From assembly GCF_000426845.1 (NCBI RefSeq), contig NZ_AUGD01000009.1:248001-312000 (forward strand): 64,000 nt of DNA, read 5' to 3'. The notes under the pieces are model-generated. The model ran no database searches. It saw nothing but the letters and a program-made list of their open reading frames with translations, and was not told the origin of the DNA. The translations under genes were made by a program, and so were the position numbers. Of the stretch, positions 55,090 to 63,330 are shown piece by piece. This stretch comes from Bradyrhizobium sp. in8p8 (GTDB lineage Bacteria; Pseudomonadota; Alphaproteobacteria; Rhizobiales; Xanthobacteraceae). Every line of letters starts with the position of its first letter. Within the stretch, counting starts at the first letter, position 1.

Positions 55090-55608
55090 TCAGGTCAGCC
55101 TCGTGATGTCGGTTGATCCGATGAAGGTCGAGCCGAGTGTCGAGTCCAGATAGGACGATGCCGACCCGGTCACGGACCCGACGGTATTGTTGACGCTCGA
55201 TTGTGTGTCGCTGCCAATCAGCGTCGACGGGTCCTGCCCGGCTTCGATGAACACCATCTCGAGTTCGCAATAACCGCCCCGTTCGCGCCGCTCGACCACG
55301 CTGTAGCGATCGCAGACCACGATCTTCTCATCCGAGGACGTGGGCAGGACGAGCGCGCCGTTGGTCTCGCGCTCGAGCTCGGCGATGAGCGCGTCGCGCT
55401 GAAACCCGAAATCAGCACCGATGATGTAGGCCCCGACTACGAACGTCCGCGCCCGGCGCCCCATGTCCTCGGTATATGGCTTGTCCTTCTTGGGAAACTC
55501 GTGCGGGGCGTTTCGGCGTCCGCTCGACCGCGCGCCTACCTCGACGTGGAATTCCACGCCGTTGAAGCTCGCCGGCTGCAGTTGCAGCTTCCATGGCGGG
55601 ATCGCCAT
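55090..55608 (-). CDS. DNA circularisation protein N-terminal domain (DNA_circ_N)
   Basis: A 172-residue protein with the DNA_circ_N pattern: WKLQLQPASFNGVEFHVEV, GRRARTFVVGAYIIGADF and GGYCELEMVFIEAGQDPS. In Mu this is the N-terminal domain of gpN, a tail baseplate protein, usually fused to a C-terminal domain. It ends with TGA followed by C, a context favouring readthrough. The start overlaps the tape-measure stop by 1 base (ATGA). Confidence 0.85.
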   Translation of the reverse strand: MAIPPWKLQLQPASFNGVEFHVEVGARSSGRRNAPHEFPKKDKPYTEDMGRRARTFVVGAYIIGADFGFQRDALIAELERETNGALVLPTSSDEKIVVCDRYSVVERRERGGYCELEMVFIEAGQDPSTLIGSDTQSSVNNTVGSVTGSASSYLDSTLGSTFIGSTDITRLT

Positions 55609-57722
55609 CAGGACGTCTCGCTGGCCTGCAGCATAGGACGGCCGCGGTTGAGTTGCACCTGCTTGAAGATACCGTCGGCATGGTGGGCGGTGCGGGTGCC
55701 CTTCGGGAAGCCATTTAGCGTGATGTCGAGTTTGGCGTTGCCGTTCAGAGAACCGGCATCGCTGGCGCGCATGCCCCGCTTGAGTAGTTCGGCATCGCTT
55801 GGACCGCGTCTACCCCGACGGATCATGTCGCTCAGCCGTGCGCCATGACTTTGCTGATCCGCCGCAATGACACCCTGCTTCCACGCCTGCCAGCGTGCGA
55901 TGTGCGATCTGATCCGATTGTCGGGGCCAAAGAACGTTTCACCATGCACGTCCGGTCCAGTCGGCGTAAAATTCCCGGTACGCTTGTGCTTCGCGGCGAG
56001 CCAGGACGACGCATTGTCAGTCGCAAAATTGCTGCTGTTGCTGCCTGCAAGGGCATTCTTCAGCCCCTGCTCAAGGATCGCGCGGTGGGACGGATTTTCC
56101 AGGGCACCTCGACCCATGTTGCCCATCGCATAGTAGCCACCCTCACCAGTCCAGCGCGCCTCCTTCTCGAGGGACGTGCCGCGCACGATGGCGCGGTTCA
56201 TGGTCTCCTCGATCACGTTCTGAGTTCCAACGGGATGCTTGCCTTGCTCATTGGCCGCGATCCGAAGGAGCTTGTCTCGCAGCCACGGCTTCTGCTCCAG
56301 CTCCTGAGCAAACCTCTTTCGCTGCTCGGCGAGCGTCCCACTTGTCGGCACCGGAAGGCCGTCGCCCCCCATAGGAACGGACGAGCCATCGGGGCCCTTG
56401 CCCATCGACTTGGGTACACTCCCGTCCATTCCTCCGCTGCCGGCGCCCGGTGTCCCGATCGCCGGGAACTCCTTGCTACCAAAATAGCCGCCGCGTGAAC
56501 GGGCCCCCATTCCGCCTGGATTGAACGCAGTCGGCTGGAACATACCGGACTGCTCCATCATCTTCTGCTTCAGGAAGAACTCCTCGAGCCCCTGCCGCGT
56601 GCCTTCCTTGACGTTTTCCTGGGCCTTTTTGTCGTCGCTCCCCAAGCCGAACTTCTTAAAGGGCGCCTGCAGGTTCTCCTTCACGCTTGGCGGGCTCAGT
56701 TTGCCGTCCTTGCTGAAGAACCACTTGATGCCGTCGATGATGGCCTTGATGTCCTGCAGATCGGACTTCAGCGACGGGCTGATACCCCAGCCTTTGAAAG
56801 TCTCCTCGAGCTTCTTGGCACCGTCATTGATGTCGTTCCAGATCGCGCGGATCTCTGGGTCGTGAACGAAGTCCTGAATGCTCTTCAGCCCTTCCGTGAT
56901 CCCGGGCGCGGCCGCCGAGGACATCTCGTCCTTGAGCCCCCGGAACGTCGTCAGCAACTCGTCCCATGCATGCTTTGCATCATGCGCAGCTTGCGCATTG
57001 AACGGAAACCGTCGATTAAACTCATCAGACTTCCGTCGCATCTCCTGCATCTCTTTGTCGGTGAGATATGCCCAGTTCTCCGGCAGGCCGAGTAGACCGA
57101 GGACGCGCTTGCGCTGGTCGACGTCACGGATACGCGGGATCAACTCCATTGCCTTGCGCAGTTGCTCCTCGCGCCGGCCGTCCAGTTGCGCCAGCGGCGA
57201 TCCGATGTCGCGCCATGCGTTGGCACCGAGCGCCTTCCAAGCGTTGATGTAGGCGGGTGAGCGACGGTGAAGCTCGTCCATGTGGGCGCCGAATTGCTCA
57301 AGCGACTTGATCGTCTCGTCGGTCGAAACGCCGTATTTTTGGTTGGCCTCGGCCAGGCCCCGGACACTGTTCATCATCAGGCCGGAAGCGCGGTGCGCAA
57401 ACTCCAGCTTTTCGCCGTATTCTCCGAAGCCTTTGACAGCCTCGCTGACTGCGGCAATTCCGCCGGCAACGCTGAGCGCTGACAGGCCGAGCGCATTGAA
57501 TGCCGGCCGCAGCACGTCCGTGGTCGTCTCCTTGACCTTCGCCATCTGCTCGCGAAGTTCATGGTAGGCCTTGTGGTGCTGGTTGACGTGCTTTCGACCT
57601 TCGTCATGCACCTTCCTGGAACCATCGCCGATCTTCTTCAGAGCATCCATCATGCTCTTCAGAGGTCCGGAGTATTTGTCGACGACCTCGGCGACGAGGC
57701 GCATGGTCTCCTGTTCTGACAT
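55608..57722 (-). CDS. Tail tape measure protein
   Basis: A 704-residue protein with an N-terminal helical, coiled-coil region (about 1-120), a middle rich in Ser/Gly/Pro and a C-terminal part that looks like a hydrolase-like domain (LRDKLLRIAANEQGKHPVGTQNVIEETMNRA). At about 1.5 angstrom per residue it would give a tail near 105 nm. It lies directly after the chaperone -1 frame stop (57723) and before DNA_circ_N, as in Mu-type tails. Confidence 0.85.
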   Translation of the reverse strand: MSEQETMRLVAEVVDKYSGPLKSMMDALKKIGDGSRKVHDEGRKHVNQHHKAYHELREQMAKVKETTTDVLRPAFNALGLSALSVAGGIAAVSEAVKGFGEYGEKLEFAHRASGLMMNSVRGLAEANQKYGVSTDETIKSLEQFGAHMDELHRRSPAYINAWKALGANAWRDIGSPLAQLDGRREEQLRKAMELIPRIRDVDQRKRVLGLLGLPENWAYLTDKEMQEMRRKSDEFNRRFPFNAQAAHDAKHAWDELLTTFRGLKDEMSSAAAPGITEGLKSIQDFVHDPEIRAIWNDINDGAKKLEETFKGWGISPSLKSDLQDIKAIIDGIKWFFSKDGKLSPPSVKENLQAPFKKFGLGSDDKKAQENVKEGTRQGLEEFFLKQKMMEQSGMFQPTAFNPGGMGARSRGGYFGSKEFPAIGTPGAGSGGMDGSVPKSMGKGPDGSSVPMGGDGLPVPTSGTLAEQRKRFAQELEQKPWLRDKLLRIAANEQGKHPVGTQNVIEETMNRAIVRGTSLEKEARWTGEGGYYAMGNMGRGALENPSHRAILEQGLKNALAGSNSSNFATDNASSWLAAKHKRTGNFTPTGPDVHGETFFGPDNRIRSHIARWQAWKQGVIAADQQSHGARLSDMIRRGRRGPSDAELLKRGMRASDAGSLNGNAKLDITLNGFPKGTRTAHHADGIFKQVQLNRGRPMLQASETS

Positions 57723-58195
57723 TCAAGACTCCTGCGCCAGCTTTAGCCGCACCAGCGTGCGGCTATACAGCAGATCAACGGAATGACGAGGAAGGCTGAG
57801 GAACACGAACGGATCGCATTTATAGATCAGGGCGAGGTCGAGACAATCGTCGATGTCGGCCTCTACCTCGCCGGAGTAAAAAAAGGCGAGATGTGCCAGG
57901 CCAGCCCAACAATGTCCTGCGGATCAAGCTCGGCCAGCGAGGTCGATGGGATGCTGGGCTGAGAGATCCTTGCCACCATTTGCAGGACCTTCGCCAGGTC
58001 GTGTTCGATACGCGGCGGATCAATGTGCGGCGAGAAGATCACTGGATTGCCTACCGCGAGCAGGTCGCCCCCATTCGGCTTGCGCATGACGATCGACCGC
58101 ACCTCCTCGCCGTACGCCTTGACCGGCTTCAGCAGCGGATAAGGCGGAAGAGTTTCGGGCTTCTCATCGTTCACGTCTTCGACTCGCTTTGACAC
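57723..58195 (-). CDS. Tail assembly chaperone fusion by -1 frameshift (gp41/gp42-like)
   Basis: The long product is predicted from a -1 slip on T-TTT-TTT (57884 to 57878). Frame 0 ends at TAG 57863; the -1 frame continues TAC-TCC-GGC and runs without stop to TGA 57723-57725, adding about 50 residues (YSGEVEADIDDCLDLALIYKC...). It stops directly before the tape-measure ATG. The two-product layout between tube and tape measure is conserved in contractile and siphophage tails. Confidence 0.8.
57863..58195 (-). CDS. Tail assembly chaperone, short product (gp41-like)
   Basis: A 110-residue protein (GTG start 58195, second GTG at 58171) ending SPFFTPAR. Its motif GEEVRSIVMRKPNGGDLLAVGN matches Mu-like gp41 tail chaperones. 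The start abuts the tube-protein stop. It should bind the tape-measure protein and coordinate tube polymerisation. Confidence 0.85.
   Translation of the reverse strand: MSKRVEDVNDEKPETLPPYPLLKPVKAYGEEVRSIVMRKPNGGDLLAVGNPVIFSPHIDPPRIEHDLAKVLQMVARISQPSIPSTSLAELDPQDIVGLAWHISPFFTPAR
57878..57884 (-). promoter_or_regulatory. Programmed -1 ribosomal frameshift site
   Basis: On the minus strand CCT-TTT-TTT-ACT contains the heptamer T-TTT-TTT in the zero frame, 12 bases before the TAG stop. It is the canonical X-XXY-YYZ slippery form with seven T. A following GC-rich stretch could form a stimulatory structure, but this was not folded. Confidence 0.8.
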
Positions 58196-58563
58196 TAGGT
58201 GATCTCCTCGCAGGTTACGCCCTCAAAGGTCACCTCCACCTTGCCGTCATGTGCGTCGATCGCGAATGCAGACGTGGTCCAGGCCTCGGTGAGGACGTAA
58301 GTGACGCCGTTGGCGAGCGCACACTGCACAGTCGCGTTGGTGATGTTTTCGAGGTCGACCATCGACAGCTGGTTGCCAATCGAGAGATCGCCCTTGATGC
58401 TGGGCACGATAGGCTCCTCCACGTAGCCATGGACGAAGTCCTGCCCGGCGATGCCGGTGCGCTTGAACTTGCTCGGGGTCACGGAAAAGTTGCCGCGCGC
58501 TTCCAGTTGCCTCCCATCCACCCGGATGGAAAGCACGCCGCCGATCCTGTTGCTGGTCGCCAT
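58195..58563 (-). CDS. Tail tube protein (Mu gpM-like)
   Basis: A 122-residue protein with the family pattern RIGGVLSIRVDGRQLEARGNFS and VTYVLTEAWTTSAFAIDAHDGKVEVTFEG. It polymerises into the inner tube beneath the sheath. Length matches Mu-like tubes. Confidence 0.92.
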   Translation of the reverse strand: MATSNRIGGVLSIRVDGRQLEARGNFSVTPSKFKRTGIAGQDFVHGYVEEPIVPSIKGDLSIGNQLSMVDLENITNATVQCALANGVTYVLTEAWTTSAFAIDAHDGKVEVTFEGVTCEEIT

Positions 58564-58577
58564 CTATCGCTCCGATG

Positions 58578-58604
58578 AAAAAGCCGCCTCGCGACGAAGC
58601 GGCT
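58578..58604 (-). terminator. Hairpin terminator between sheath and tube genes
   Basis: AGCCGC-C-TCG/CGA-A-GCGGCT (58582-58604) with the minus-strand T run at 58578-58581. It follows the sheath stop by about 30 bases and would reduce or tune downstream transcription. Confidence 0.6.
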
Positions 58605-58635
58605 AAGGCTGATGTGGTTGGGTTTCGACGCCTGC

Positions 58636-60402
58636 TTAGGCGGCGACCTGTGTGTCCGATGCGAACATCAACCTGAACTGTGCGAGCACGTCGAACTGAC
58701 GCAGCTGCCCGGCGAGCCGCGGGGTCCAGAGCACCTGAACCTTGTTCGGGTTCTGGTCATCGAGCTGAACAATCAGGTTCTTGGAGAACTCGCGCGTGCT
58801 AGAGACCAGGCCATCGTATTCGGCGAGCACGTACTCGGCGATCAGCTCGACTTTGATGTCGATCGGCCGGACTGCGGCCTGACCGGGTCCGAGCCGCGTC
58901 CCATCCGGGACCAGCTTCATGCGCGGATACTTCGACGTGATCGACGATTTCATGCGGCTGAGCAGCGCGGCCAGCGTCGCGAGAACGGTAAGCTTGCCGA
59001 AGGCCGTGTCGGACTGTCCGAACGAATTGAACTGGTATTGCGACTGCTCGACCAGGATCGCGCAGTTGCCGGAGGCGTTAACTCCCTGCACTGCGAAGCC
59101 GCTGTTGACCAGAGAATTGCGCTGCGTCTGGATGAAGCGGTCCTGCGACAGCGGGGGTAGCACGCCGAGGAGCTCGAGCGTCTGCAGCGGTCGCGCCGGG
59201 TCGTCGGAAAAGCCTAGCGCGGCATCTGCGCAGTAGCACGCGGTGACCTCCCAGGGCGGCGACGGGAACTTCTGCTCCATCGCCATGGTCGAGATCACGG
59301 GCGCGTTCTGCGTGATCCCCCAGGAGATCAGGCTCGAATAGGTGTCTCGCCGTGCCCCAACCACCATGCCGTACTGCTGGCGGGTGTAATTCCACCGACC
59401 GCCGGGACCGAAGCCATACTCGATGGCCCACGCCGCAAGCGATCCGGCGTCGGTATAGGGCATCCCGACGTACTGGAAGTCCAGCGTGTTGATGTTGGCG
59501 ATCGCGGTTGCGAAGTCCGGGTTGCCGGTTCCGCCCTGCATCTGCCCCCATGAAGTCGAGAAGAACACTATGGTGTCGTTGGTGGTAACCGCCTGCGCGA
59601 GGTTCGCCGACATGGTCACGGTGGTTGCGTTCAGCGACGCAACGGTGCCGATCAGAGACGATGGCCCGGGTACACCGATCGTGGTGTCATATGCCACCAT
59701 GCCAGCCACCACATTGGCGTTGGCGCCGCTGGCGAAAGTCACCGCGGCCTGGCCGGTGGTGCCACCGGCGGACGCCGGGATGGCGATCTGGCTGAAACTG
59801 AGCGAGAGCCCAGTCGGATAGGTCTCTCCAGACGAGACACCGTAATAGTTCGGGATGATGACGATGTCGTTGCCGGTCAGGCCCTTCCACTGGCAGGTCA
59901 GCGACACCAGCGCGCCGGACGCAGTCGCCGTCAGCGGCAGTGACGTCACCGCGTTGATCGCGGCCGCAAGGTTGGTCGCGATCGTCGTGGCATCGTCGGT
60001 TGATGCCACCTGGCAAGTAACCTTCTGGCCGGCGATGTAGAGGGTGATCACGCCGGAATTGCTGCCCGAAGCCACCAGAATGTAGCCGGTAGCGGCGACG
60101 CCGGCCGATGGCTCGGAAACAGGCAGACACCACAGTTGCTGCGTCGTGTTGCTGGCGAAGAACGCAACCACCATGCGGTATAGCATCGAGCCGATGCCGA
60201 ACAATGTCCCAGCCTGGGCGACTGAACCGACCGCGATCGGAACGCCAGGGACGGCGTTGCCGGCATTGCCGCCTGAGGTGAACATCTGCCCGGTCAGTAG
60301 CGCGCGCTGTGCGTTGGACACATTGCCAGCCTGGCTTCCGTCGACGGTGGCCCAGAACAGCGGCAAATTCCACGATTGCGGGATCCCGGTGCTGATCGTC
60401 AT
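58636..60402 (-). CDS. Tail sheath protein (Mu gpL-like)
   Basis: A 588-residue contractile sheath protein. Typical motifs are SWNLPLFWATVDGSQAG at the N-terminus, the middle QMQGGTGNPDFATAIANINTLDFQYVG and the C-terminal VRPIDIKVELIAEYVLAEYDGLVSSTREFSKNLIV. It is longer than Mu L (about 495 residues) because of an inserted Ala/Thr-rich beta domain around residues 125-250. Confidence 0.92.
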   Translation of the reverse strand: MTISTGIPQSWNLPLFWATVDGSQAGNVSNAQRALLTGQMFTSGGNAGNAVPGVPIAVGSVAQAGTLFGIGSMLYRMVVAFFASNTTQQLWCLPVSEPSAGVAATGYILVASGSNSGVITLYIAGQKVTCQVASTDDATTIATNLAAAINAVTSLPLTATASGALVSLTCQWKGLTGNDIVIIPNYYGVSSGETYPTGLSLSFSQIAIPASAGGTTGQAAVTFASGANANVVAGMVAYDTTIGVPGPSSLIGTVASLNATTVTMSANLAQAVTTNDTIVFFSTSWGQMQGGTGNPDFATAIANINTLDFQYVGMPYTDAGSLAAWAIEYGFGPGGRWNYTRQQYGMVVGARRDTYSSLISWGITQNAPVISTMAMEQKFPSPPWEVTACYCADAALGFSDDPARPLQTLELLGVLPPLSQDRFIQTQRNSLVNSGFAVQGVNASGNCAILVEQSQYQFNSFGQSDTAFGKLTVLATLAALLSRMKSSITSKYPRMKLVPDGTRLGPGQAAVRPIDIKVELIAEYVLAEYDGLVSSTREFSKNLIVQLDDQNPNKVQVLWTPRLAGQLRQFDVLAQFRLMFASDTQVAA

Positions 60403-60454
60403 GTCGCGCTATCTCCTTTTGTGGCGGAAGGCCTGCCTACGATGCCGGCCGAGT

Positions 60455-60775
60455 TCATTCCTGGGTTGCCGTCGAGGTTTTCTTCGCGGCTACAGAGGAC
60501 TCAGGGTCGGCATCGCCGGATGCCTTGATATCGGCCGTCTGCGGCGCTGGCTCCGACGATCCGGTCGCGTGCGCCGGCGGCTTGCCGTGATCGACCTTCT
60601 GGCGCTTCGAACGGTGGCGACGCGCGATGTCGGTGGTGATCGCATTGTCGCTCAGCATGCGCGCGGTGAAGGCATCATGCTCCCAGATCGATCCATCATC
60701 GCTGATTGCGCCGCTGACCGGGTGCCGCACATCGAGCGCAGCTTCGTGCGTCGGATAGACCTTGATCGCTGGCAT
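60455..60775 (-). CDS. DUF2635 protein (Mu gp38-like)
   Basis: A 106-residue protein. The first 50 residues match DUF2635 (MPAIKVYPTHEAALDVRHP), with a disordered, Lys/Ala/Pro-rich tail of over 50 residues. It lies just before the sheath gene, as in Mu. Start 60775 is preferred over 60787. Confidence 0.8.
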   Translation of the reverse strand: MPAIKVYPTHEAALDVRHPVSGAISDDGSIWEHDAFTARMLSDNAITTDIARRHRSKRQKVDHGKPPAHATGSSEPAPQTADIKASGDADPESSVAAKKTSTATQE

Positions 60776-60783
60776 GGGTGTCC

Positions 60784-61356
60784 TCACTGGTCGAGATTTG
60801 CGATGGTCGTGATGAGCTGGCCACTCGTTGCGGCATCGTCGAAAGTACTGACATGCACGTCGACTTCGGCGAGCGGCGTCGTGGCGACGGGCTCGAAGTA
60901 GCAGCGGTAGCGCACCGTCATTTGAAGGCGAGCCTCGGCGTAATAGCTCTCGCCGAGTTGCGGAAAGTTGAAGCTACGTTGGATCTGCTCGAAGGACTCT
61001 ATAACGGCTCGGCCATCTGCATCCTTCAGGCTGACGAATGAGATGTCCTGAAGCAGCGTGTCCTCGATGAGGTCAATTAGGGTGTCGAGCGACCCGTCAA
61101 GCGATGACGGCTTTTCGGCCTCATCCAGCACCGAGATCCCTAGCGTCACGTCCGAGATGAAGCGCGGCACAGAGACGTTGCCGTCGCCGTCCGTATTCAT
61201 GATCTCGCGGACAAGATAGACGGCGAGGCGCGGCAGCTGGTCGCTCTGGACCGTAGGGATCGGCAGCTTCGCGGTCGAGGTCCAGTTCGCAGCGATGGTA
61301 CCGACCGTCAGGCGCCTGAAGGCCTCGTCGCGGATGAAGGTCGCGAGCGTGGTCAC
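60784..61356 (-). CDS. Mu gp37-like tail terminator candidate
   Basis: A 190-residue protein with the pattern MTTLATFIRDEAFRRLTVGTIA and a C-terminal YYAEARLQMTVRYRCYFEP strand. Position between head-tail adaptor and DUF2635 agrees with a tail completion protein. GTG 61356 overlaps the stop of the preceding gene. Confidence 0.65.
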   Translation of the reverse strand: MTTLATFIRDEAFRRLTVGTIAANWTSTAKLPIPTVQSDQLPRLAVYLVREIMNTDGDGNVSVPRFISDVTLGISVLDEAEKPSSLDGSLDTLIDLIEDTLLQDISFVSLKDADGRAVIESFEQIQRSFNFPQLGESYYAEARLQMTVRYRCYFEPVATTPLAEVDVHVSTFDDAATSGQLITTIANLDQ

Positions 61357-61730
61357 GGCTTCCGCTTCAGGATCAGCACCGTGCCGCCCTGCCCGTCCGG
61401 CTGGTCGTTGTCGACGACGAAATCAACCACGGCGCCTGGCGCGTAGGCGTCCTTGAGGTAGCCCATCGGCAGGTTGCTTGCGAGCGTACGGACGTAGTCG
61501 CCCTGCATTAAGGGAACGGCGAACTCGTCGAGCTTGACGCCTAGCTTGATGGTGCGGGTCGAGAATGGCGCGCCGTTGTCGGCCACCAGGTTGATGTTGT
61601 CGACCGTCCAGACCCCTCGCACGTCATAGGGGCGCGCCGTCGGCTGCGACTTCACCGGGGTAATCGTCACCGGTTTGGCCCACGCCTCCATGCACGGGCC
61701 CAGTACCAGCGCGGACAGGTCAATGCTCAT
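61353..61730 (-). CDS. Head-tail joining protein candidate
   Basis: A 125-residue beta-rich protein (MSIDLSALVLGPCMEAWAKPVTITPVKSQPTARPYDVRG). It looks like the ATP-binding sugar-transporter-like/head-tail joining group of phages. It begins 46 bases after the preceding gene. Confidence 0.65.
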   Translation of the reverse strand: MSIDLSALVLGPCMEAWAKPVTITPVKSQPTARPYDVRGVWTVDNINLVADNGAPFSTRTIKLGVKLDEFAVPLMQGDYVRTLASNLPMGYLKDAYAPGAVVDFVVDNDQPDGQGGTVLILKRKP

Positions 61731-61775
61731 GGATGGCCCGCCCGGCTGATTTCTTAGAAGGAGCGCAGTTCTGGA

Positions 61776-62069
61776 TCAGGAGGCGGGGGCGAGCTCGGAG
61801 AGGTGCGAGCCTTCGGCGGGCACGGTCTTGAGCACCCTGGCCGGATCGACGATAAAGCCGAGCGCGCGCAGCGACTTGATCTCGCTTTCCGGCAAGTTGA
61901 CCTCCTCGCCCGGGCCGTACTCGACGATCTTCGGCGCGCGGATCGGCTTGCCGGTTTCGGGATTGGTGCCGACGATCTGCATGTCCCGATCGTTCGGGAC
62001 GCGGATGGTGCGACCGCGCTCGACGGTGCCGCGCACGAGTTTCTCGCTGCCCTGTCGTTCATCTGCCAT
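61776..62069 (-). CDS. Phage hypothetical protein near capsid
   Basis: A 97-residue protein (MADERQGSEKLVRGTVERGRTIRVPNDRD...) with a motif IVEYGPGEEVNLPESEIKSLRALGFIVDP seen in small proteins between capsid and head-tail genes. Function unknown. Confidence 0.65.
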   Translation of the reverse strand: MADERQGSEKLVRGTVERGRTIRVPNDRDMQIVGTNPETGKPIRAPKIVEYGPGEEVNLPESEIKSLRALGFIVDPARVLKTVPAEGSHLSELAPAS

Positions 62070-62132
62070 TTCAGTTCTTCCTTTTGAAGGTGAGGTGAAA
62101 AAGGGATCGGGTGACGGATCACCCGATCATGA

Positions 62133-63221
62133 TCAGCCGAGGACCGCGTCGCAGACCTGTGCGGCGAACGAGGCGTTCACGCGCGACGGGATCACTATCG
62201 GCGAGGACTGCATCAGGATGTAGCGCTGCGCCGGATCCTCGGTGACCCAGGTCTTGGGCGCGAAGGGAAGCGAAGCGTAGTTGAACGCCGGGTCCAGGAT
62301 CTGGCCGAAAGCTCGGGTGCCCATCATGTCAGGACCGCACATCACGAGCGAGCCGTCCGGCATCATCGGATATTCCTTGCCAACAGTCGCGTTGCCGTCA
62401 GTGCCGGACTCTACGTACCACTCGTTGTAGATCCAGAGCGAATACTGGCCCCACTGGCCCTTGTAGATCGCGCCGCGCTGGATCTGCGGCCCGATGTTGA
62501 TCGAGTTGCCGGCATCGCCGAGCTTCGGATAGTAGATCGCGCCCTTAAGCAGCGGGTCGGCGATGAAGCCTTCCCATGCCGAGGTGGTGAATACGATATC
62601 GGTGGTGATCGCACCCGACTTCTTCAGCATCTGCCGCTGCCAGCTCTCGATATTGAGCACCGGCGTCGCGGTGCCGGCGACGACATTCGCCGGCGTCCAT
62701 TTCGCGGAGCCGGTGAGCGCGACCGTCAGAGAAGAGTCTCGGCCGAAATCGACCACCACGGTCGGGAAGCCCTCGCCGGTGATGGTCACCTTGCCGCCGA
62801 CCAGTACCTGAGCCGCCATCCACTCCAAGCGGCGGGTCAGGATGTCGATCTGGTCGGTCATCTCGAATTCGAGATTGGCCATCTCGCGCTCGGCGCCGGT
62901 CATGTCGCCGCCGATGCGTTCGCCGATCATGCGGCGGACGGGCTTGCGAAGGTCGGGCGCCCGCTTGTCCTTGATGTAGGCAGGCTTGAAGGTGTTCGTC
63001 TGGATGCGTCGCTGCTCGACCAATTTGCCTTCAACCAGGGGAGAGACGAACGGCGCCATGCGGCGCGTTCCGATGTCGACGTCGATCGAGACGAACTCGC
63101 TGTCGGACATCGCGATGTTCGGGAAGAACTTGTCGAGCAGGAACGTCACCGCACGCTTCAGGTTCGGAACGACCTGGATCAAGGTATTCGTGTCGTAGAC
63201 GAGCGTGCCGGGGGTGGTGGC
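62133..63221 (-). CDS. Major capsid protein (lambda gpE-like)
   Basis: A 362-residue protein of the Phage_cap_E family: GTLVYDTNTLIQVVPNLKRAVTFLLDKFFP at the N-terminus, RMAPFVSPLVEGKLVEQRR and a C-terminal YILMQSSPIVIPSRVNASFAAQV. AGGAG precedes ATG 63221; the frame opens at 63254. It is lambda-like rather than Mu-like. Confidence 0.93.
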   Translation of the reverse strand, partial: ATTPGTLVYDTNTLIQVVPNLKRAVTFLLDKFFPNIAMSDSEFVSIDVDIGTRRMAPFVSPLVEGKLVEQRRIQTNTFKPAYIKDKRAPDLRKPVRRMIGERIGGDMTGAEREMANLEFEMTDQIDILTRRLEWMAAQVLVGGKVTITGEGFPTVVVDFGRDSSLTVALTGSAKWTPANVVAGTATPVLNIESWQRQMLKKSGAITTDIVFTTSAWEGFIADPLLKGAIYYPKLGDAGNSINIGPQIQRGAIYKGQWGQYSLWIYNEWYVESGTDGNATVGKEYPMMPDGSLVMCGPDMMGTRAFGQILDPAFNYASLPFAPKTWVTEDPAQRYILMQSSPIVIPSRVNASFAAQVCDAVLG

Positions 63222-63258
63222 CATTTCTAGGGTCTCCTGTGAGTGAGCCGCCAACGCA

Positions 63259-63294
63259 AAGGCCCCGGAGGCTCTTTCGAACCTTCAGGGCCTT
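63259..63294 (-). terminator. Hairpin between decoration and capsid genes
   Basis: AAGGCCC (63259-63265) pairs with GGGCCTT (63288-63294), with an inner pairing between GGAGG and CCTTC-type bases. On the minus strand it is followed by TTTG. It may attenuate expression between the two head genes. Confidence 0.45.
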
Positions 63295-63330
63295 GCCCGG
63301 CGTGGTTTTGGTGGGTTGAAAGGGTTGCCG

